Notes: a model not told the origin generated them from the sequence alone. Shown: positions 24,682 to 32,857, counted from the first letter of the stretch. The stretch is 38,234 bases of DNA from an uncultured Bacteroidales bacterium (GCA_937892255.1 CALAUL010000104.1:1-38234), one strand, 5' to 3'. Translations and numbers: made by a program.

Positions 24682-26364
24682 ATGAAATACGTAATTGGAC
24701 TTGATTATGGTAGTGACTCGGCACGTGCACTCGTTGTGAATGCTATCACGGGCGAGATACTTGCTACCTCTGTGAAATATTATCCACGTTGGAAAAAAGG
24801 TTTGTATTGCGAACCTAAAATCAATCAGTGGCGTCAGCATCCTAAGGATTATCTCGAAGTGTTGGAAGCAACAGTTACAGAAGCACTCTCTAAGTGTGCA
24901 CCGGATGTTGCACCTAACGTTGTAGGTATAGCCTTTGATACAACAGGTTCGACACCTGCCTTTACAGATGAGACCGGCACACCACTTGCTATGCTTCCTG
25001 AATTTGCAGAAAACCCAAATGCAATGTTTGTACTTTGGAAAGATCATACTGCTATCAAAGAAGCACAGGAGATAAATGAGAAGTGCAAAGCCAACGATGT
25101 TGACTATACACAATATGAAGGTGGTATCTATTCAGCAGAGTGGTTTTGGGCAAAAGCAATGCATGTCTTGCGTGAGGACGAAGCAGTAGCAGCTAAGGCG
25201 TACTCTATAGTAGAGTATTGCGAGTGGTTGCCAGCTGTTCTTACAGGAGTACAGCACTCTAAGGACATAGTACGTAGCCGTTGTGCAGAAGGTCATAAAG
25301 CTATGTGGCATGAGAAGTGGGGCGGTCTTCCACCAGAGGAGTTCCTTGTAAAACTTGACCCTAAATTAGCTGGTTTCCGTGCGCGTCTCTTTGAGAAGAC
25401 AGAGACAGCAGACAAGCCAGTGGGTAAGCTTTGTCCAGAGTGGGCTGCTAAGTTGGGCTTAAGTACAGATGTCGTTGTTGCTGGTGGTGCTTATGACTGT
25501 CATATGGGAGCAGTAGGCGCAGGTGTGACACCTCATACTCTTGTGCGTGTGATTGGTACATCGACATGCGATGTCATGGTTGCTTCGTATGAAGAAGTTG
25601 GTGATAAACTTATCAAGGGTATATGTGGTCAAGTTGATGGATCGGTGATACCTGGTATGGTAGGTCTTGAAGCTGGACAGTCAAGCTTTGGTGATGTCTT
25701 TGCTATGTTCCGCAGAGTATTGGAATTCCCATTGCGTAATATCCTTCCAACATCATCACTTGCTCAGAAACTCACAACAGAGGAGATGGAAGCCCTTATA
25801 GAAGAGACATCAGATAAAATTATCGTTGAGCTTACTAAGGAAGCAGAGAAGATATCTATCGAAGATAGCACTATGTACGCTACAGACTGGATAAACGGAC
25901 GTCGTACTCCAGATGCTAACCAGCTCTTAAAGGGAACGATAGCAGGCTTTACACTTGGAACAACAGCACCACAGATATATCGAGCACTTGTTGAAGCAAC
26001 AGCATTTGGTACAAAAGCCATTGCAGATCGTTTCATCAGCGAAGGCTGTCCTATAGAGCAGGTTATCGGTATCGGTGGTATAGCCTTGAAGTCTCCATTT
26101 GTAATGCAGACAATGTGTGATGTGCTCAACTTGCCTATCAAGGTTTGTAACACAGACCAAGCATGTGCACTTGGAGCTGCAATGTTTGCTGCAACAGCAG
26201 CAGGTGTCTATGCTAAGGTAGAAGACGCTATTGCTGCTATGAACTCAGGTTTTGCTAAGACATATATGCCTAACGCAGAGAACTCTAAGAAATATGCAGC
26301 TCTCTATGAGAAATACTCTAAGCTTGGCGCATTTACTGAGAAAGAACTCTTTTTAAATCATTAA
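24682..26364 (+). CDS. araB: Ribulokinase
   Basis: 560 residues, the longer FGGY kinase size typical of AraB. It begins IGLDYGSDSARALVVNAITG, where the GSDSARA phosphate loop is characteristic. AFDTTGSTPAFTDETGTPL, MFVLWKDHTAIKEAQEIN, GGAYDCHMGAVGAGV (catalytic Asp) and VIGTSTCDVM follow. GLEAGQSSFGDVFAMF and DWINGRRTPDANQLLKGTIA are typical AraB motifs. It phosphorylates L-ribulose to L-ribulose 5-phosphate, the substrate of AraD encoded just upstream. The order here is araA, transporter, araD, araB, galM. The gene is followed by a hairpin at 26377-26407. Confidence 0.96.
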   Translation: MKYVIGLDYGSDSARALVVNAITGEILATSVKYYPRWKKGLYCEPKINQWRQHPKDYLEVLEATVTEALSKCAPDVAPNVVGIAFDTTGSTPAFTDETGTPLAMLPEFAENPNAMFVLWKDHTAIKEAQEINEKCKANDVDYTQYEGGIYSAEWFWAKAMHVLREDEAVAAKAYSIVEYCEWLPAVLTGVQHSKDIVRSRCAEGHKAMWHEKWGGLPPEEFLVKLDPKLAGFRARLFEKTETADKPVGKLCPEWAAKLGLSTDVVVAGGAYDCHMGAVGAGVTPHTLVRVIGTSTCDVMVASYEEVGDKLIKGICGQVDGSVIPGMVGLEAGQSSFGDVFAMFRRVLEFPLRNILPTSSLAQKLTTEEMEALIEETSDKIIVELTKEAEKISIEDSTMYATDWINGRRTPDANQLLKGTIAGFTLGTTAPQIYRALVEATAFGTKAIADRFISEGCPIEQVIGIGGIALKSPFVMQTMCDVLNLPIKVCNTDQACALGAAMFAATAAGVYAKVEDAIAAMNSGFAKTYMPNAENSKKYAALYEKYSKLGAFTEKELFLNH

Positions 26365-26376
26365 TAACGATAGTGT

Positions 26377-26407
26377 AAGCGGAGGTACAACGATAGTATC
26401 TCCGCTT
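26377..26407 (+). terminator. Intercistronic hairpin between araB and the epimerase
   Basis: AAGCGGAGGTA (26377-26387) pairs with TATCTCCGCTT (26397-26407) with one G-U pair. The T-tail is missing (TTAACC), so it is more likely an mRNA-stability or attenuation element than a full terminator. Confidence 0.45.
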
Positions 26408-26429
26408 TAACCAAAGACCTTTTAAGATT

Positions 26430-27605
26430 ATGAATCTCAAATCAACAGCATTAATTGCTTTGGCTGCATCGGCTATGATGGCATGTCAGCCTAAACAGCA
26501 AGTGGCAGAAACACCATCTTATGGTATCTGTCCTGATAAGTTTGGTAAAGTAGAAGTTGACGGTAAGCAAGTGCAACTTTATACATTGGTCAACAAGAAT
26601 GGGCTCAAGGCTCAATTTACTAACTTGGGAGCAAAACTTGTCACTATGTATGCTCCTGATAAGAACGGTAACTTCGCAGATGTTGTACTCGGTTATGCTA
26701 CAGCAGCTGAATACGCAGCATGTGACAATGAAGCAGGTAAGGGTGAACCATTTTTCGGTGCAACTATAGGTCGCTATGGCAACCGTATAGCAGGTGGTAA
26801 ATTTACACTCGAAGGTCAGGAATACCAACTCTGCATCAACGAGAACGGCATTACATCATTGCACGGTGGTTTTAAGGGTTTCTTTGGCGTAGTATGGGAC
26901 GCTAATCAGGTATCAGACAACAAGATTGAGTTTACATATGTATCACAAGATGGTGAGATGGGTTATCCTGGAACACTTACTACAAAACTCACTTACGAAC
27001 TCTGTGATTGCAATGGTTTGAAGTTGACTTATTCGGCTACAACAGATAAGCCAACTATTGTAAATCTCACACACCACTCATTCTTTAACCTTGCAGGTGA
27101 TAGTGCAGCAACTATCAATGACCATGTGTTGACTATACCAGCAGAGAGTATCACCCCTGTTGATGAGAACCTTATCCCAACAGGTGAGTTTATGCCTGTT
27201 GCAGGTACAGCGTTTGACTTCAACACACCACGTCTCATAGGCGATAGCTTGGCATCAGAACACCCACAGATGAAACTTGGTAATGGTTACGACCACAACT
27301 GGGTACTTTCATCTGAGCCAGACTCATGTGGATTGCGTCTTGCAGCTAAACTCGTTCATCCTGCTTCTGGTCGTGTGATGACAGTACTTACAACAGAACC
27401 AGGTGTTCAGTTCTATGGCGGTAACTTCCTCAATGGTACACAGCAGGGTAAATGTGGTAAGACATACCCATTCCGCTCGGCACTTTGCCTTGAGACACAG
27501 CATTTTCCTGACTCTCCAAATCATGAGAACTTCCCATCAACAGTTCTCCTGCCAGGTCAGGAATACAAACATATTTGCGTGTATAAGTTTGACGTAGAGA
27601 AATAA
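26430..27605 (+). CDS. galM: Aldose 1-epimerase, exported lipoprotein
   Basis: 391 residues. Residues 1-19 are a lipoprotein signal ending at Cys19 (SAMMAC), so the protein is lipid-anchored in the envelope. The mature part is a galactose mutarotase: ATIGRYGNRIAGGKFTLEG, ITSLHGGFKGFFGVVWD, VNLTHHSFFNLAG (catalytic His), VDENLIPTGE, YGGNFLNGT and ALCLETQHFPDSPNHENF (catalytic Glu). It interconverts alpha and beta anomers of aldoses such as arabinose, xylose or galactose, probably supplying the transported anomer to the adjacent SSS or MFS importer. It is the last gene of the arabinose block and is followed by a hairpin. The precise sugar is inferred from location. Confidence 0.92.
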   Translation: MNLKSTALIALAASAMMACQPKQQVAETPSYGICPDKFGKVEVDGKQVQLYTLVNKNGLKAQFTNLGAKLVTMYAPDKNGNFADVVLGYATAAEYAACDNEAGKGEPFFGATIGRYGNRIAGGKFTLEGQEYQLCINENGITSLHGGFKGFFGVVWDANQVSDNKIEFTYVSQDGEMGYPGTLTTKLTYELCDCNGLKLTYSATTDKPTIVNLTHHSFFNLAGDSAATINDHVLTIPAESITPVDENLIPTGEFMPVAGTAFDFNTPRLIGDSLASEHPQMKLGNGYDHNWVLSSEPDSCGLRLAAKLVHPASGRVMTVLTTEPGVQFYGGNFLNGTQQGKCGKTYPFRSALCLETQHFPDSPNHENFPSTVLLPGQEYKHICVYKFDVEK

Positions 27606-27637
27606 AAGAGACCGAGTTTGTTTTTTTTTGATAGATG

Positions 27638-27685
27638 ATGAAGGAGGGTAGTCCCCGTAAAGGACTCTCTCCTTCATTATGTTTT
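27638..27685 (+). terminator. Terminator-like hairpin after galM
   Basis: ATGAAGGAGGGTAGTCC (27638-27654) pairs with GGACTCTCTCCTTCAT (27662-27677) around a 7-base loop with minor mismatches. GTTTTG follows, a short T-run. A strong stem with a modest tail. Confidence 0.65.
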
Positions 27686-27698
27686 GTAGGGGGTGTCG

Positions 27699-27760
27699 TG
27701 CGCACCGCGTGCGCACGAGCTGCGCAGCAAATGCGCACGAAATGCGCACGTGGTGCGCAC
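27699..27760. repeat. Six-copy 11-base tandem array with TGCGCA core
   Basis: TGCGCAC begins at 27699, 27710, 27732, 27743 and 27754, and TGCGCAG at 27721. The period is exactly 11 bases across six copies; the four bases between cores vary. The core TGCGCA is its own reverse complement, so every copy reads the same on both strands. Possible roles are a phased protein-binding array or a structured RNA 3' end; it is not a CRISPR because units and spacers are far too short. It is much richer in G+C than the surroundings. Confidence 0.85.
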
Positions 27761-28133
27761 AAAGTATGAAATGTTTTGTAGTAAAGAGAGGTTGAGAAGA
27801 AAGATGATAACTATAAAACAGATATAAGGGAGTGTAATAGTAGTTTTGCTTTAATAGTGTATAAATATAAAACAACTGTATTTGCTATTATCATTTTTTT
27901 AATGGATTATTGCTGTCCGCTAAACTTTCAAAAGCCAGACAAAACACGTTGAACAAATACAAAGATAACCCAAAATAAAAGTTTTAATATTTACATCGGT
28001 TTTCTTAGATTTGATATATTATCAGTTTTAGACTATTATAAGAATAGGGCAACTATACTTAAGCAAAATATAATACAAGATAGTTTGGTTGTATTTGAGT
28101 CAGTATCACTTTATCTGTTCAAAAGGTAGAATC

Positions 28134-28164
28134 TTGGGAAATATAGTTTTTTTTGTTACATTTG
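28134..28164 (+). promoter_or_regulatory. Promoter of the DUF262 cassette
   Basis: TTG (28134-28136, in CTTG), 20 bases, then TACATTTG (28157-28164), an exact TAnnTTTG match. The first cassette ATG is 153 bases further, so the leader is long, about 145 bases. Confidence 0.6.
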
Positions 28165-28317
28165 TGTTGTATAGGTTATATCATTATTGGATGATAGAAT
28201 GCAAAACAAACTTCGTAAGAATGGTGGTTGTCGGTTTTATTGATGGTTGAGTATATGTCTTTGGATAACAAGAGAGAAAGCAAAAATAATTCTTACTAAA
28301 TATAGTATAGTGTTAAT

Positions 28318-30198
28318 ATGGTGGAAAAAGAGAATAAGATAGAATTGAAATCGGTGAGTGATCTTCTTGGAATGAAGTTCTTTATACCGAGTTACCAGCG
28401 AGGGTATAGATGGACGGAACAACAGGTTAAGGACTTGCTGGATGATGTTAACGAATTTAGGCCCGAAACAGTAAAAGACACCAACGAGAAAACGTGGTAC
28501 TGTTTGCAACCGTTGGTTGTAAAGAAAATGGATGATGAACGCAAGTCCGAATGCCAACTAGACGAAAAAGATTGGTATGAAGTGATTGATGGGCAGCAGA
28601 GATTGACTACAATTTTCATAATACTAAATCTGCTGGAGCCTGAAAGTGCATTATCTCTAAAATACCAAACGCGTCCTGGTAGCGAAACTTTTTTGCAAAA
28701 TATTAAAAATGATGGCCAAAATGCTGAAAACATTGATTATCATTTTATGATTGGAGCAAAGAATACTGTGAAAGAATGGACTGGGGACAAATTAAATCTT
28801 GCAAAAAAACTCAAAGAGAATTGCAAAGTAATATGGTATGAAACCCAAGATAATGCATACGATGTTTTCAAACGCCTTAACTCAGGCAAAATTTCGTTGA
28901 GTAATGCCGAATTGGTGAAAGCCCTTTTACTGAAAGATGACAATTTCTACGGATTGAATTCTGATGCTCTGCGTCTCAAACAACTGGAAATGGCAGGAGA
29001 ATGGGACAGAATGGAGCAAACACTTCACGACAATTCGTTTTGGTACTTTATAAATCCCGAACCAGAAGATGCGAGATTCAACTGCACACGAATTGAATTC
29101 CTTTTGGAAATGATTCTACGTTGCGAAAAGAAAGATGAAAAAGAATACAAATACGTCATAGAAAAGGAGTTAAAACAAAATGATTACTTCATTTTCTCAA
29201 CTTATTCTGAACATATTGTCAAAGAAAGTTGGGAAAAGCAATGGCGTAATATTCAAAGATTCTTCCGAATAATGAAATCGTGGTACGATAACCGACAATT
29301 ATACCATTATGTGGGTTATTTGATGAATTTGAAAGGTGAAAACAAAATGACAATGCTTCGGGAATTATTATGCGAAGCAGATAAGCCAAAAGATGAATTT
29401 TTATCTTCTTTGATAAAGCGTTGTCAGCAGTCTTTAGGAATTAGCAAAACAAGGTCGGAGGTGAATTTTGCTGAATGGGAATATGGACAAAAAAACAATG
29501 AAATTCACAATGTCTTATTGTTGTTTAATCTTGCAACCACTCAAAACCAAATAAGCGAAGTGTCTCGTTATCCGTTTGACAAGCACTTTGAAGCTGCAAA
29601 AAAGAAATGGTCATTGGAACATATTCACGCTCAAAATGAGAAAAAAGCGAATTGGGATGAATCTCAATTCAACACTATAAAAGGGTATCTAAAGAAAATA
29701 TCTGTTGACGGGATCGAAGACCTAAATATTTTTTTAGAAGGCAAGAATGCCAGTGAAAATATTGACGACAACACATACATAGCTATTATGGGAGCGTTTA
29801 TGGGGAAGAATGTTCAGTCACATACAAATGACGATGGAAGTAAAACTTTCACTTCTGATTTTGAAAAAGATGACCACTTGACAAATATGGCACTTTTACA
29901 GGGCGACAAAAATGCTTCATTCAACAACAACTTGTATCCCGAAAAAAGAGTAAAATTAGCAAAATACGAGAATGTCGAGGAAGAATCGTTGTTTGTACCG
30001 ATATGCACAAGAAACGTATTTTTTAAACACTATTCGCCTAATTCAACCAATCCCCTGCTATGGGATGAGCAGGCAGGAAAAGAATACGTCACTGCGATGA
30101 CAAAAGTTGTGGCTGCGTACTTGCAACTTGAACCAATTCTGCAAAATGAAAACGAAGAATTCAAATATGGTATTAAACTGAAAGGAGAACAAAAATGA
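28318..30198 (+). CDS. DUF262 + DUF1524-like protein (GmrSD family), first gene of the cassette
   Basis: 626 residues. The N-terminal DUF262 (ParB/Srx-fold) shows IPSYQRGYRW (23-32) and IDGQQRLTT (90-98), the nucleotide-handling motif of GmrS-type proteins. DVFKRLNSGKISLSNAELVK is the next conserved DUF262 block. The C-terminal half has a DUF1524-type HNH pattern: WSLEHIHAQN (His435 and His437) and LTNMALLQGDKNASFNN followed by YPEKR (522-544), matching the usual His...Asn...Asn/His order of GmrD-like nucleases. Family members include GmrSD, BrxU and SspE, which act in defence by cutting foreign, often modified, DNA using nucleotide hydrolysis. That this protein defends against phage is inferred. 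Codons are A-rich, unlike the neighbouring ara genes. Its stop overlaps the next start (ATGA). Confidence 0.85.
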   Translation: MVEKENKIELKSVSDLLGMKFFIPSYQRGYRWTEQQVKDLLDDVNEFRPETVKDTNEKTWYCLQPLVVKKMDDERKSECQLDEKDWYEVIDGQQRLTTIFIILNLLEPESALSLKYQTRPGSETFLQNIKNDGQNAENIDYHFMIGAKNTVKEWTGDKLNLAKKLKENCKVIWYETQDNAYDVFKRLNSGKISLSNAELVKALLLKDDNFYGLNSDALRLKQLEMAGEWDRMEQTLHDNSFWYFINPEPEDARFNCTRIEFLLEMILRCEKKDEKEYKYVIEKELKQNDYFIFSTYSEHIVKESWEKQWRNIQRFFRIMKSWYDNRQLYHYVGYLMNLKGENKMTMLRELLCEADKPKDEFLSSLIKRCQQSLGISKTRSEVNFAEWEYGQKNNEIHNVLLLFNLATTQNQISEVSRYPFDKHFEAAKKKWSLEHIHAQNEKKANWDESQFNTIKGYLKKISVDGIEDLNIFLEGKNASENIDDNTYIAIMGAFMGKNVQSHTNDDGSKTFTSDFEKDDHLTNMALLQGDKNASFNNNLYPEKRVKLAKYENVEEESLFVPICTRNVFFKHYSPNSTNPLLWDEQAGKEYVTAMTKVVAAYLQLEPILQNENEEFKYGIKLKGEQK

Positions 30199-32624
30199 AC
30201 GATATATATTCATTCTATCAACTGATTAGCAAATATCAGATAGAAATCCCAATCATACAAAGAGATTATGCTCAAGGGCGCAATAATTCCAAAGCTGCGG
30301 ATGTAAGGAAATCTCTTGTTGGTAATATGATAAAGGCAGTAAAAGAAGACAAATCTTTGTTTTTTGACTTTGTTTACGGGCGAGTGGACAACAATAAGTT
30401 TATTCCATTTGATGGACAGCAACGTCTGACAACACTCTTTCTTTTTCATAAATATGTTTTTGAAAAATTTCAGTCTGATTCAGGTTGCAATCATAAGGAC
30501 AATTGCTCTTGCAGAGACATACTCGGTAGATTTTCTTATGCCACACGGCAGTCTTCACGGGAATTTTGTGAGAAATTGGTGCAAGAGAAAATTATATCAG
30601 GCAATTCATTAACGGACAATATAAAAAATCAATCGTGGTTCTATCCTGACTGGGAAAAAGACCCAACTGTAATGGGTATGCTTACAATGCTTGATGAAAT
30701 TCATTGCCAAATGAGAAACGAAATTGATTTCAAAACATTTGCCGAGAAACTAACAAGTGATTGCAACTGCCCGATTACGTTCCATTTTGTTGATATGGGC
30801 GAGCATAAAATGTCTGATGAGACATACGTGAAGATGAATGCTCGTGGAAAAACATTAACTCCTTTTGAGAACTTCAAGGCAAGTTTGGAACAGTATCTTG
30901 AGGAGAAGAACGAACAAGAATTGCTAAGCAGATTGAAAGGTAAGTATGATGAATCGAAACAAAAATATACAGGCATTGATGGTTCGTGGTTGGATTTGTT
31001 TTGGGAGATTGCCAATAAAGAAAAACAAGAAAATGAAGGAAAAGAGTTGCCAGATTCATTGATGATGAGTTTCTTCAATCGCTACTTTATGAATGTCTGG
31101 CGGTGCTGGTATGCAAATAAATCCAAATCAGAAAAGAAGGGCAAATATGATGCATTCAACACGAGAATTCAAAAAGAAATGCCCCTCTATCCAACAAAAG
31201 ACGATTTTGTTTCATTCGAAATCTATTCTTATGTAATGGATAATTGTGGCGTTGAAGATTGTCTATATCCAATATTCAATATTTGGGACGCATTATGCAA
31301 GAAAGATAACAGCATACTAAATGATTGCCAAGCAGTTTGGAATCGTAAAGATGAAGGACACAAATGGAATCTATATCAGGGAGATAAGAACAAGGATAAT
31401 AGAGAAACCTATCCGTCACGGGTGGCTTTTTATGCTTTAATGAGATATTTTACAAATAGTACAGATATAACAAGTTTGACACAATGGATGCGTGCTGTGT
31501 GGAATATCATTGAAAATTCAACAATAGACAGCTCTGATACATATCAAGCGGCATTAAGGCTGATAGAAAAACTCTCAGCAAAAAGCCATACAATCTACAA
31601 TGCTTTGGCAAATGAGTTTGAATCCTTTGAATTAGGAAATCAATATCACGCCCAAGAGCAAGTAGCAGAGGAAATCGCTAAAGCCAAGCAAATCCTTAAC
31701 GGAGAACAACGCTCGGATGGAAAAACTTGGGAAGAAATAATTATCGAAGCCGAAAACTACGCATTCTTCAAAGGTGCAATCAGGTTCTTGTTCTCCAAAG
31801 AAGATATTGGAGATGATTTGGAGCATTTTGACACAAAATGGATAAATGCACAAGAGTATTTTGACAAAAATGGTGTAAAAGACGGAAAAGAAAAATTCAA
31901 ATCCAATGCCTTATTAATGAAATCACTATTGGCAAATTGTGATAATTTTTGGGGAAAGATTTGGTGGCATTTTGAATTTTCAAATAATGCTATTCAGTGG
32001 AAACGCATACTGACATCAGGCAATTGGAGAAATGCTGTTGATACGATAATGAGCAAGGAAGTTACAACTGAAACTACAAAGGATTATGTAAATAATACAA
32101 AGGACGTTTTCATAAAAAACATAGTAGATGATGGATTGATGGATTACGTTTGCGATAAAATGTCAGGAGCGTGGCTCCGTAGTACATATCACGGTTACCA
32201 CGCAATCTGGATAAGTGGATATCCAGCAAGTCAAGTGGTTTTAAACCCAATTTTGTCAAAGTTACAATTTGCGGGTGAAATCAGTTATAGAAATACCGAG
32301 GAACGTGATAGTACAATTCCTAATTGCAGGTACTATAAGAGCTTTGACAAAAATGTGGATTTTAAGTACAAATTCAACGATAAGTATTACTATTTCAATT
32401 GGTGGGGCAACCCTAATGAAACAGAATTAGATGTTTATTTGACCGAGGATAATTGGAATGATTATAAAAAGCGCACCAATCCAACAACTGAAAAAAATAC
32501 AGATGAAGATACGTACTATTGTTTTCGAGTAACAAAAGAAATGGAAGAAGAAGTGTCAAGATTCACACGTGCTTTGGTTGAATTAATACAAGACTCTGAA
32601 ACAAAACATAATACAGTTAAGTAA
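30195..32624 (+). CDS. Large DUF262-domain protein, second gene of the cassette
   Basis: 809 residues. The N-terminus is again DUF262: IPIIQRDYAQGR (18-29), PFDGQQRLTTLFLFH (D73-GQQRLTT-80) and YVKMNARGKTLTPFENFKAS. Unlike its partner, I see no His-x-x-Pro/Gln or DUF1524 HNH motif. The long C-terminal part (about residues 240-809) holds HAQEQVAEEIAKAKQIL and WEEIIIEAENYAFFKGAIRF, and a tryptophan/tyrosine-rich end (YYYFNWWGNPNETELDVYL), none of which I can assign. It overlaps the first gene by four bases, so both are made together. It could be a regulatory or target-recognition partner with the same nucleotide-binding fold, or a nuclease of another type. Composition is A+T-rich like its partner, supporting acquisition of the pair as a unit. 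Confidence 0.8.
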   Translation: MNDIYSFYQLISKYQIEIPIIQRDYAQGRNNSKAADVRKSLVGNMIKAVKEDKSLFFDFVYGRVDNNKFIPFDGQQRLTTLFLFHKYVFEKFQSDSGCNHKDNCSCRDILGRFSYATRQSSREFCEKLVQEKIISGNSLTDNIKNQSWFYPDWEKDPTVMGMLTMLDEIHCQMRNEIDFKTFAEKLTSDCNCPITFHFVDMGEHKMSDETYVKMNARGKTLTPFENFKASLEQYLEEKNEQELLSRLKGKYDESKQKYTGIDGSWLDLFWEIANKEKQENEGKELPDSLMMSFFNRYFMNVWRCWYANKSKSEKKGKYDAFNTRIQKEMPLYPTKDDFVSFEIYSYVMDNCGVEDCLYPIFNIWDALCKKDNSILNDCQAVWNRKDEGHKWNLYQGDKNKDNRETYPSRVAFYALMRYFTNSTDITSLTQWMRAVWNIIENSTIDSSDTYQAALRLIEKLSAKSHTIYNALANEFESFELGNQYHAQEQVAEEIAKAKQILNGEQRSDGKTWEEIIIEAENYAFFKGAIRFLFSKEDIGDDLEHFDTKWINAQEYFDKNGVKDGKEKFKSNALLMKSLLANCDNFWGKIWWHFEFSNNAIQWKRILTSGNWRNAVDTIMSKEVTTETTKDYVNNTKDVFIKNIVDDGLMDYVCDKMSGAWLRSTYHGYHAIWISGYPASQVVLNPILSKLQFAGEISYRNTEERDSTIPNCRYYKSFDKNVDFKYKFNDKYYYFNWWGNPNETELDVYLTEDNWNDYKKRTNPTTEKNTDEDTYYCFRVTKEMEEEVSRFTRALVELIQDSETKHNTVK

Positions 32625-32632
32625 CCATCTGA

Positions 32633-32815
32633 AATAATGCTTATGCCTCATATCCTCCTGTCATTGTAGATGAAGATGGTAATTTCTACGGTTATTTGAC
32701 AGTGAATAGATATAAAACCAATAGAGCTAATTTTGATTTAGCCGAAATGATATGTAAGTTCTGGGAGACTATAATAGAAGATGTCTCTGAAGCTTATGAT
32801 ACTCTATTCCAGTAG
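32633..32815 (+). pseudogene. 3' remnant of an unidentified gene
   Basis: Sixty codons are open from just after a TGA (32630-32632) to the TAG at 32813-32815, without an ATG near the beginning. The translation is protein-like: NNAYASYPPVIVDEDGNFYG, YLTVNRYKTNRANFDLAEMI, CKFWETIIEDVSEAYDTLFQ. It starts 8 bases after the DUF262 stop, in another frame, so it is not an extension of that gene. It most likely is the C-terminal end of a gene whose 5' part was replaced when the cassette arrived. I do not recognise the family, and I did not find the missing 5' part in 27763-28317. A short gene starting at GTG 32702 is a less likely alternative. Confidence 0.5.
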
Positions 32816-32824
32816 AAGAAAATT

Positions 32825-32856
32825 AAAAAAGACATTCCTTACGAATGTCTTTTTTT
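32825..32856. terminator. Bidirectional terminator between the cassette and tgt
   Basis: GACATTC (32831-32837) pairs with GAATGTC (32843-32849), flanked by six A on the left and seven T on the right. It can stop transcripts from both convergent operons. Confidence 0.88.
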
Positions 32857-32857
32857 A

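Larger units (their letters stand above)
27606..28317. other. Long intergenic region between galM and the DUF262 cassette
   Basis: Seven hundred and twelve bases without a convincing gene. It has a nine-T run (27621-27629), the galM terminator (27638-27685), the 11-base repeat array (27699-27760), about 370 A+T-rich bases with nothing I recognise, and the cassette promoter (28134-28164). Confidence 0.7.

Noticed and set aside
24610..25113. 167-codon antisense frame opposite araD and araB
   Set aside because: It is the shadow of strongly biased codons in araB; the translation is cysteine-rich without recognisable motifs.
27699..27760. CRISPR-like array
   Set aside because: The unit is 11 bases with 4-base variable parts; there is no 20-50 base repeat and spacer structure and no cas gene.
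27430..27762. Antisense open frame of 110 codons across galM and the 11-base array
   Set aside because: Most of it mirrors galM. The array period of 11 is not a multiple of three, so it does not encode a repeated peptide, and no promoter is seen.
28237..28557. 106-codon antisense frame opposite the start of the first DUF262 gene
   Set aside because: It runs opposite conserved DUF262 motifs and shows no protein family; considered briefly as an antitoxin-like antisense gene.
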